Below are positions 56,902-64,000 of a DNA stretch of 64,000 bases, piece after piece. The notes below the pieces were generated by a model, which did not search any database, was not told the origin of the DNA, and saw only the letters and a program-made list of their open reading frames with translations. The first letter of the stretch is position 1. Each line of letters begins with the position of its first letter. Origin of the DNA: Camellia lanceoleosa (taxonomy: Eukaryota; Streptophyta; Magnoliopsida; Ericales; Theaceae); assembly GCA_025200525.1 (NCBI GenBank), contig CM045762.1, positions 108,288,734 to 108,352,733 of the forward strand, in the 5' to 3' direction. The position numbers were made by a program, and so were the translations under genes.

Positions 56902-58218
56902 AAAAAAAATGCAAGTTGCTGAAATTGCATCCCATTTTCGTGCAAAAACAAAAACTATTAATTGTGAAATAACCACTACCTATCTTCGAAATGACCCAAA
57001 CTGCCATTTGGACTCATATCCTATCAACAATGTCACAAAATAGCAAAATAAGGAGATTCACGTATCAATTTTATCTCTCATGAAAAACTAAAGTAATAAA
57101 AAAGACAAATAATTGAAATACTTATCTATGTCATTTAGAGTAACCTACTTAGTACAGCTATGAATGCAAAAATCATTCCAAAATAGAAAAATGTTTCAGT
57201 GGGGAAAATAAAAATAAAAAAACTCCATTTTAGAAATCATAATCATAAAGTTCCCCATCTAGACATGCATACCACAATTTTCTGTTTTCTTTTTTTTCTT
57301 TTTTTCTTTTTTCAAATAATGATAATTTTTCTTTGACTTTGAAGTATATTCCAACATCCCAACATAATATGGGAGAGAGAGACTATACACAAAATCTAAA
57401 TGTACATAAAAAAAAAAAGGAGTTTAAAAATTCAGATATCAGAACAGCCAATTCAAAACACACACTTATAATAAATAAATAAATAAAAATTACCCAATGC
57501 AAACACTAAAAAAACAGATATATTCAGAACTGCCTTTAGGCACAGTTAATTCATTATTATGTGTCAAAATAATTTTACTCACATCAAGCATACTCTTCTA
57601 ATATCCATATTCAATTGGTTGCTTTTTTTATTAGGCAATGACATTGTCAATTGAGAAGGGGGAAAAAAAAGTGAAATAAGAATCAATTTACACAAAAAGA
57701 GCAAATTATTTTGACATGGCAAGAGTGACAAAAGCATATTATTTTTAGTTTTATTTTACTGATAGTTAATTGAAATTACCTTACAAAGCTCTATTGAGAC
57801 TCCAATCACCTTCCCAGTTCATCATCATCAAAATGTCCATAATCGCACTTGGAAAAAAATAAAAAATAAAATAAAGTGCACTTGGAAATAAAGAAGCAAA
57901 AAAAAAATTTATTACCAATATTAATTTTTTTTTTTGAAATTTAAAACCTAGAAAATTAAAAATGATGAAATCTCATTTTTTTTAGTTTGTTGTATTTTTT
58001 CTTCTACAAATCTTAAGTGTCATTTTTCTTCAATTATAATCTCCTTAAGCATTTCCAGTAATCTATTGGGATGGGAAGCTCTATGCTACATGCCATCTCC
58101 AAACCCATCAAAAATAGGAAAAGAGAATAAAAACAACCAAATCTTGAAAATGCAAGCAAATCAAGTGGTTAGAAAATTAGGTTTGGGGATGAAAAACCCT
58201 AAGATGTGAATCACTTAC

Positions 58219-58263
58219 CTGTGATAGAAGAGGGGTCAATCCACTTGATTGTGCCACAGAAAC
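58219..58263 (-). pseudogene. 45-bp exon-like segment, unidentified
   Basis: On the minus strand, 'aatttttag'-type acceptor context, then 15 codons (VSVAQSSGLTPLLSQ), then a consensus donor GTAAGTG. The size and borders look like a real small exon. With 56775-56846 it suggests captured host sequence on the minus strand. Confidence 0.4.
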
Positions 58264-58394
58264 CTAAAAATAGTTAATCAAAATCACACAAAACCCATCC
58301 ACATACAGTAGCTAAATCAGAAAAGGGGAAAAACAAAGGAGAATGAGAGGGTAGCGACCTGGTTAGAGAAGAGGAGAAGAACAAAAGAGGGAGA

Positions 58395-58575
58395 CAAGGG
58401 GCAACAACACTGCCAGTGCAGTCGGCGCTGCGAGAGAGAGAGCGAGATGGATAGAGAGAAAGACAAAAGAGGGCAGCAACTAGAGAAGAGAAGAAGGACG
58501 GAGGAGAGGGAGACAAAGGGGTAGCGCCACTGCTAGTGTAGTCGGCGCTGCGAGAGAGTGAGCGAAAGTGAGAAA
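58395..58575 (+). repeat. Tandem duplication around 'gcagtcggcgctgcgagaga'
   Basis: Two ~120-bp copies, each with 'cactgc(c/t)agtg(c/t)agtcgg' and 'cgctgcgagagag', separated by GA-rich sequence with 'agagaagagaagaa'. They lie just upstream, in minus-strand sense, of the exon-like segment at 58219-58263, as a leader would. Confidence 0.7.
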
Positions 58576-58764
58576 GAGAGAAGAAGAAGAGAAAAGAGGA
58601 AAAACCTGTGTCATTCGAGTCCACAAGAGTGAGGGAATGAGAATGGAGTTTCAAATGTTTATTTATTCTAAGCAAAAAACATTAGGGCACCCAAAGAGGG
58701 CTTTGCAAAATAGGAATTGATTTGGGAAAACAAAGAGGGCTTCTCACTTATAGCATGAAACAAT

Positions 58765-59113
58765 GTCATTTTGCATAATAAAATTATAGGAGACGAAATT
58801 ATTTCCTTGCAAAAAATTTTGTACAATGGTGACAAAAATTTTTGTCTCTAAAATGGCACCCAAATATTCCGCAAAATTTTCCAAGGGCGAGAATTTTTTT
58901 TGTGACAAAAAATAAAATATAAAGACGAATAAAATTTTCATCACCTATTGTTTTGTTGATTTTAAGCATTTGGTGATGAAATTTGGTTTTTCTCTCTAAA
59001 AATACTACAATTGGAGACGAAATCTTACTTTTATCTCTAAAACATGTATATTTGGAGACAAATTTTTTTTTCATCATGCGTTTTCGTCACCCAAGACTTT
59101 TTTTGTTATAGTG
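58765..59113. mobile_element. Right end of CACTA-type transposon 3
   Basis: Inward from the right the terminus reads CACTATAACAAAAAAAGTCT. Subterminal motifs 'ggagacgaaat' and 'aaatttttgtc(t)c' are repeated in both orientations over 350 bp. The flank at 59114-59116 is CTT. The sequence to the right is Gag-coding and is cut in mid-domain, so the transposon inserted in that gag. No matching left terminus with CTT was found to the left. Confidence 0.75.
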
Positions 59114-59593
59114 CTTCAAGTTTTCAAACTCTGATACCTTCCTATCTCAAATACTCTGTGGGAAGTACTTCTCATAGAAGATCTCCAAAAGTTGAGCCCA
59201 ATTCATTCCTTGATGGTCTCATCGAGTAAGCATTCACCAACGGCGCGCTTTATCCTCTAGTGTAAAAGTAGCTAGCAAGACTTTATGTGCCTCTGTGCAT
59301 GGAAAGACTTCAAAAAATTTCTCGATACCAAGCACCCAAGCATCCGCCTTTAATGGATCAATTCCCCCTTTGAATGATGGCGGTTTCATCTTTTTAAATT
59401 CTTTTGTGAAAGTAACTGTTCGGTCGTTGGCTTGGTGGTCTTGCATTATAGGTGGTGGCACAGGCATTGGTGGCGGTGGCTGTTATTGCTGTTGTTGTCT
59501 AAAGGCCTCCGCCATGTCCATGATCATTGCCTCCAATCTATCAAGTAGTGCAGAGGTTGAATCCTCCCCATCCTCTGCCCTTGTTCTCACCAT
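59114..59593 (-). pseudogene. Gag fragment of a chromovirus-like Ty3/gypsy element
   Basis: From ATG at 59593 leftwards: an N-terminal helix 'LLDRLEAMIMDMAEAFRQQQ', a stop, a Pro-rich linker, then the Gag core 'FKKMKPPSFKGGIDPLKADA', 'EKFFEVFPC', 'HKVLLATFTLEDKARRW', and after two stops 'FYEKYFPQ' and 'KVSEFENLK', where CACTA 3 interrupts it. The pattern '.PP.F.GG.DP..A..W' followed by '..A...L...A..WW' and 'F...(K)YFP' is that of Del/Tekay-type gag. The stops fit single transitions in Gln, Trp and Arg codons. The primer site and LTR adjoin on the right. Confidence 0.88.
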
Positions 59594-59760
59594 GATCTAG
59601 AGGAACACACATTATAATTTTCCCAAATAATAAATACATAAGTCACATTTACAAATGCACATTTTCATGTCATACTTGATTATGGATGCATTATGGATGC
59701 AACTTATAACCTTTCTAGACTTCTTATTGCTCACATGGACTTGTGTGGGAGATATTAACT

Positions 59761-59772
59761 CGTGCTCTGATA
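59761..59772 (-). other. Primer binding site (initiator tRNA-Met type)
   Basis: TATCAGAGCACG on the minus strand, six bases inside the LTR end. It matches the core of the common plant TGGTATCAGAGC site, with the first bases changed (GAGTCG in place of ..TGG). Confidence 0.65.
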
Positions 59773-59778
59773 CGACTC

Positions 59779-61996
59779 TGTCATGACCTGAACCTGTCCC
59801 TAAAAGTTTGGGTCATAACCGGCCGATAATCACTTGATTACCTCTGGCCTCAAACAAACATACAGAGTAATTATACTAATGGGGCCAGAAGCAAAAGTAT
59901 ACAACAAAAGAATTAGTCCATTGAGCTATACCAATATGAGCAAAGTGTAACACATCCACGTCATTTATATGCCCATGCAAAAAGAATATAAGTATCAAAA
60001 GAAATTTGTGCATAACGTTTACAAACCCACGATCACAATAGAAAAACAAAGTAAAGTCAAAGTATGATGTAAGTCAAAGACAAAACTTCATCTCAGAGAC
60101 ATGACTCGATTGGGTCTAAAAAAGAATGGCTCTTGAAGTTGACTCTAGGGGTGTGCTCCATGCTGCAAATTACCTACATGTGCATACATAAAATTGGGTG
60201 AGCGAAAATCAATGAGTAACAATACAGTAAAACAATGTAAATAGATAGTCATGAGATTCTCACAATACCCAAAATCGTATAAACAAGACAGCCTTAGGCC
60301 TAATCATACTTTAAAACGACCTCGGGCCCAACATATAACAAAACGGCGTCGGGCCCAATCATATATCAAAATGTCGTTGGGCCCAATGTATATCAAAACA
60401 ACCTCAGCCCCAATCATATTTCAAAACGGCCTCAGGCTGAACAAATAACAAAATAGCCTCGAGCCTAATGTATATCAAAACGGCCTCGGGCCCAACATAT
60501 AACAAAACGAACTCGTCCCAATATATAGCAAAATGGCCTCGGGCCAAATGTATATCAAAACGGCCTTGAGCCCAACCATATTTCAAAATGGCCTCGGGCC
60601 CAGCATATAACAAAACAGCCTCGACCAAACGTTGCAAATGTCATAAAATATTAATGAGGTTTCTTATTTCAAACAAATCATAATGTCGGCACCAATCACC
60701 GTTCATGGTTCGAGGTACACAATTATGAACATATAAATATGGTATTATTACTCATAGTGTGACAGATATTGAGGCATTTCCTCCGGCACATGACCTAAAC
60801 CATACATATCACACACACATTCGATAAATAATCTATTCATATGATAAACATTTTCTTTTAGTGATTAACACCCCTTTTAAATGGTTCCTAATCATCATTT
60901 CACTTCCAAAAGGGTTTAAATAAGCTTGGAAGTGTGTTCCGGAGGTCAGGAGCATCAATACAAAAAAATAGGATTTTTCCTCCTACCTGGCCACACATAC
61001 GACTGGTCCAACTGCTCGAGCGGTCTGGCACTGCACATGCGGAAATTGTAGTCGCTAGAGTGCACAGTGCTGTCTAGTTTTGGTTCAAAGCATGGGCCGC
61101 TCGTGTGGAGCTTGTGGCCACACGAACAGTTTGGGCACACCCAAACTATCCGAAAATGGCCAAAAGTACCAAACCTTCCAAACTCATTTCCAATCCCAAA
61201 TCAAAGAAAAACTCACTTAAAAACATGATACATAAACATGATACAAGTGTAATTCCACATTAAACTTATCAATCTTTCATCAACATCAACTTCATGGTCT
61301 CATCTTTTCACAATTTCATGGTTTTACATACACAAGTTCAAAATACATATATTCATGAATGATTTTCTCACAAATCTTGTTTTTATGAACCATCTAGGGT
61401 TTGTTTCATGGATGAATCATAAAAATGAACTCAAATCAAACAAAGGTGTAGAGATTAAGGTCCAATTTCATGCCTTTAGCCCTAGTCACTACACAATTCA
61501 AAACCCTAGCTCAAAATTCCTAATTTCTTCATGATTTCTTGACAAATATGAGTTAGAGACAAAGTTTGTTAGTAAATTTCCAAACCTTAACTCAAATATA
61601 TGGTTTGCCTCTTGATTCCCTTCAAATCCCTAGCTTTCTCCTATTTTTCTCTCTCTAACTCACACTGTGGAGCTCTTTTCCAACAAATGAAGAACAAAAG
61701 AGGCTAAACATATACAACTTAACTCAAAAATCTTAATTTATTCATTACAAATCATAATTTTTCAAAATCTCACCAAAGACTCTAAAAATCATGCTAATCA
61801 TACCTATGAAGTCGGTTTTTGTTTATCGCGTCTCTATAGCCTTCAATTTTAGTTCAAAGTTTCAATTGCAACAGATATTCCTACTTTCAACAGATATTTT
61901 TCCAAATTCACATATTTCCCATACTCAAACTTGCAAATTCATATCAAATGCATAATCACATACATAATTAAGCATAGTACGAGTTTGGTTATCACA
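59779..61996 (-). mobile_element. 5' LTR of the minus-strand chromovirus-like element
   Basis: Read on the + strand: TGTCATGACCTGAACC at 59779 to GGTTATCACA at 61996. On the minus strand this is TGTGATAACC..GGTCATGACA, followed by the primer site and gag. It is homologous at that end to the solo LTR at 19571. The right border is set by TG/CA and by the change to element E sequence at 61997; the partner LTR is not in the window, so the duplication cannot be checked. Confidence 0.75.
60290..60630 (+). repeat. ~30-bp tandem repeat in the chromovirus-like LTR
   Basis: About 11 units of the form 'aaaacggcctcgggcccaac' + 'atataac' or + '(c)atatatc'. The core GGCC-TCG-GGCC is itself a short inverted repeat. 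The related solo LTR at 19571-40720 lacks the array. It has no spacer diversity and is not a CRISPR. Confidence 0.85.
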
Positions 61997-63536
61997 CTGG
62001 CCGTCCCCTTTTAGTCGCTAGTTGTCCACTGTTGGTGGTTTGGCAGGTGTGCAGTGTGTTCTTGTTTTGGGTGTTGTGCGTTGAGGTCTTGTTTTGAGTC
62101 TTTGGTCTTTAGAAAGTGTGAATAGTCGTGTTTAGATTGTTTTTGCTTTGTTTTCTATTTATCAAATTGTATTTTGTTTTTTAGTCATTGGGTAGCTCAT
62201 TACCTGGTTGAGAACATTATTCAAATACAAGTAGTTTAAGTTTCACATTCAATTCCATTTTCATTCCATGCAAGTGTGGTGCTCATGATGCAAAAATAAA
62301 GCTCTTTATATAAAACTGCAGGGTTTTACCCTGATCATTGTTTTTACAAAAGAGAAAGTACAAGTCTTTTCAAAAACAAAAGTAAAGACCTAGCTGAAGC
62401 TATACATGTGCTAAACGACCAAAACAAAACAAACTAAGCAAAAGAGTACAAAAATCTACGCTTGTATAATCAAGCTCGAGAGGCTCTCTTTGCCCTCTTC
62501 GTCGAAGAGGACTTAAGGGCACTGTCTTTGTCAGCACCACTATCAATTTTAGACTTCGACCTAGAGCCAGTATCGTCATCCCCGCTCTCTGGCATCCTCC
62601 TCACTGCCTGACCTTGAGCCGTCATCATCATCCTCGCTCTTGGACTCAGGGTGTCGACTCACTATCTCCTCAGTGTTGTTGGTCTCAACATCATCACCAC
62701 TTAAAACTGGCTCCAAAGAAAGAGAGGTTTCCCAAGACTCAATGCCCCTACCCCGAACACCTCTACCACTGCCTCGACCTCGATGATCATCTCGGCACAA
62801 GATTGGGGCCTACGACTCTCATCTCTCGCCATGGATGAGGTGTTGCCGGGTGCTATCAGAGTCAGCTGGTGCCCTTGGAGCAGGTGGAACATGAAAAGCA
62901 AATACCAGAGTATTAGACACTGTATGTATGCCACAGAATATAGTATGTAGTATGAGCATGATGCAGAATGTAGATTCAGCATAGGTGTAGTACATCAGTA
63001 TAGTGTGAGGCAGTGCTAGAATGCATGTCAATTTACAGTATGAGTATCATATACCAGTGAGAGTATGGCATATCAGTACAGTGTGGGAAGCAATGCATTA
63101 CACGAGAGGGAGGGAAGTATACTTGGATACCGTGTAGAGTGAGCAACATTTCCCTCCTTTGCACCATGTAAACTAGAGAACCAACTAGCTGAAGGAGGCC
63201 CTATGTGTACTCTGTGGGCACCTACAAGTGAAGTTGAATAATCAGTATCTGAAAGGAAAAATGCGGGATGCAAGTTGTCAGGTGTGGTCTATACTTGAGG
63301 TGCGCCCGGGGCTCTGACATACCCATGCTCCGCCGTTGATGGCTCTATCGGGATCTGATAGGTCGTCCCACTTGATTGCCCCCAGAGAGTCACGGTAGGA
63401 ATCACTGGCCAACCGGTTGCATGTATTATGGAAGAGGCCTCTACAACATCAGCCTCGGCCTCTTAGGCAGCCTTTTCGGCAAAAGTGGCACCTGTAGAAT
63501 CGCTGGCGTGAACTCTGGTCAGGGGTGGCATGAGGT
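61997..63536 (+). mobile_element. Internal 3' region of element E (long-LTR, related to the gag-only element)
   Basis: The stretch 62190-62405 is homologous to 30770-30960 of the central element: 'tacctggttgagaac', 'tgcagggttt..ac', 'gacctagctgaagctat'. In place of the hairpin array it has an antisense ORF (62470-62832) and a short-repeat-rich stretch ('cagtat(a)gtg', 'agtatgagtat', 62900-63100). It ends at LTR E. The left part has been replaced by the inserted chromovirus-like element. Confidence 0.7.
62470..62832 (-). pseudogene. Antisense ORF of element E: RG-rich, acidic protein with basic C-terminus
   Basis: From ATG 62832 leftwards: MARDESRRPQSC, then in a second frame 'RGRGSGRGVRGRG' and an acidic Ser/Asp/Glu section ('SKSEDDDDGSRSGSEED'), then after another shift 'GSRSKSKIDSGAD' and 'SSSTKRAKRASRA' with a stop at 62470. 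The layout is an RG-rich N-terminal part, an acidic middle and a basic, nuclear-localisation-like tail. Two frameshifts make it a pseudogene in this copy. It lies about 0.7 kb before the 3' LTR and runs opposite to the element, as antisense ORFs of Tat-lineage elements do. Family unknown. Confidence 0.5.
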
Positions 63537-64000
63537 TGTAGACACCCCATTTTTGACTGTCCTCAAGACTTGGTTGTGCTTGTAGGTACATCTAGCCACA
63601 AGTTTGATTGCTCATCGAGTACTTGACTTTCGCGACAGAACGTCACAGGTTTGAGCTTTCCAAACCCTGTATCCTTTCTGCCCTTTTTTTTGGACCATGT
63701 GTTGGCCCTTTTTGCATGCTTCTTGTGAGGCACTGCCGACCACCTTTTGGCCCTGCCGGCCATGGTTTTGTCCCTGCCTGCCTGTCGGCCATCAATGAGG
63801 CACTGTCGGCCACCACTGATGGCCGGCAGAACACCTTGTCTTAGCAGATTTTGTGCCAGATCTTTTGAGCCAACTAGTTTTCACTCATCCCTCATCCATA
63901 ACGTGTATGGAGGGATGAAGCTATTTTCAAGCTTGTTTAACAAGCTTTGCTTTGCATTCCTCTATATAAGGAGAGGCTCCCCCTCCCTTATAGAGGTTCA
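63537..64000 (+). mobile_element. LTR E, first part (window ends inside)
   Basis: TGTAGACACCCCATTTTTGA as in LTRs C and D, preceded by a purine-rich 'aggggtggcatgaggt'. Its U3 holds several '(t)gccggcc' and 'ctgtcggccacc' motifs, and TATATAA at 63963-63969. Because element 3'-interior precedes it, it is a 3' LTR. Confidence 0.85.
63963..63969 (+). promoter_or_regulatory. TATA box of LTR E
   Basis: TATATAA in 'cctctatataaggagaggc', similar in context to the TATA boxes of the other LTRs. Confidence 0.65.

Larger units (their letters stand above)
55970..58740. other. AT-rich region, probably interior of CACTA 3, with exon-like pieces
   Basis: No ORF of note. It contains a (GA)n tract (56859-56899), an exon-like segment at 56775-56846 and another at 58219-58263, and a tandem duplication at 58395-58575. 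The left end of CACTA 3 could not be located, so the border with the LTR B element interior is unknown. Confidence 0.45.

Noticed and set aside
58274..58675. 133-codon minus-strand Ser-rich ORF
   Set aside because: It crosses a tandem duplication of GA-rich leader-like sequence; the Ser/Leu/Arg pattern is repeat-driven.
60290..60630. Regularly spaced repeats as a CRISPR array
   Set aside because: The spacers are themselves repetitive and AT-rich, there are no cas genes, and this is plant nuclear DNA.

Overview
The window is plant nuclear DNA, and almost all of it is transposable elements inserted into one another. It is AT-rich and full of GA/CT microsatellites. It carries long-LTR Ty3/gypsy elements, CACTA transposons with TIRs and 3-bp target duplications, Mutator-like transposase debris, LINE-type tails, and an intronless copy of a plant type I prohibitin. 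I found no intact host gene, tRNA, rRNA or CRISPR. An angiosperm, probably a eudicot, is inferred; the species cannot be read from this sequence.

Layout. 1-3854: AT-rich spacer with two related fold-back MITEs, a small hairpin element and two copies of a ~90-bp dimer repeat. 3855-13372: a 3'-truncated LTR (A, + strand) split by a 7.1-kb CACTA element (5632-12754, duplication ATT) that holds a Mutator-like transposase fragment and unrecognised exon-like pieces. 13851-41103: an LTR of the same family on the minus strand (B), split twice. The first split is solo LTR C (14598-17837). The second is a solo chromovirus-like LTR (19571-40720, duplication GTAGG). That LTR is itself split by a 17.7-kb element with 4.7-kb LTRs (20159-37834, duplication CAATC) and by a 1.1-kb retroposon (38905-40027, 11-bp duplication). 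41104-about 55970: the internal 3' region of B's own element, read right to left. It holds a hairpin-rich minisatellite and three copies of an antisense promoter/ORF unit. It is cut by a prohibitin-carrying CACTA element (42512-46997, duplication AAG) and by solo LTR D (47052-51550, duplication GGAAG). About 55970-59113: the right part of a third CACTA element. 59114-61996: gag, primer site and 5' LTR of a minus-strand chromovirus-like element. 61997-64000: internal 3' end and start of the 3' LTR (E) of another long-LTR element.

The central element (20159-37834) codes only for a decayed Gag with a duplicated zinc-knuckle module. A short pol linker remains and the rest of pol is absent, so it is a gag-only element that would depend on a relative for replication enzymes. 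Its relatives here (A, B, C, D, E) share TGTAGACACC ends and a conserved LTR 3' portion, which fits the Ogre/Tat group (inference).

Most unusual: (1) the arrays upstream of the 3' LTRs are built of short hairpins, and in 31262-32360 both stem arms change together between copies; (2) an antisense gene-like unit with its own TATA box has been multiplied three times together with a hairpin minisatellite; (3) the CACTA elements carry host gene sequence, including a prohibitin copy.
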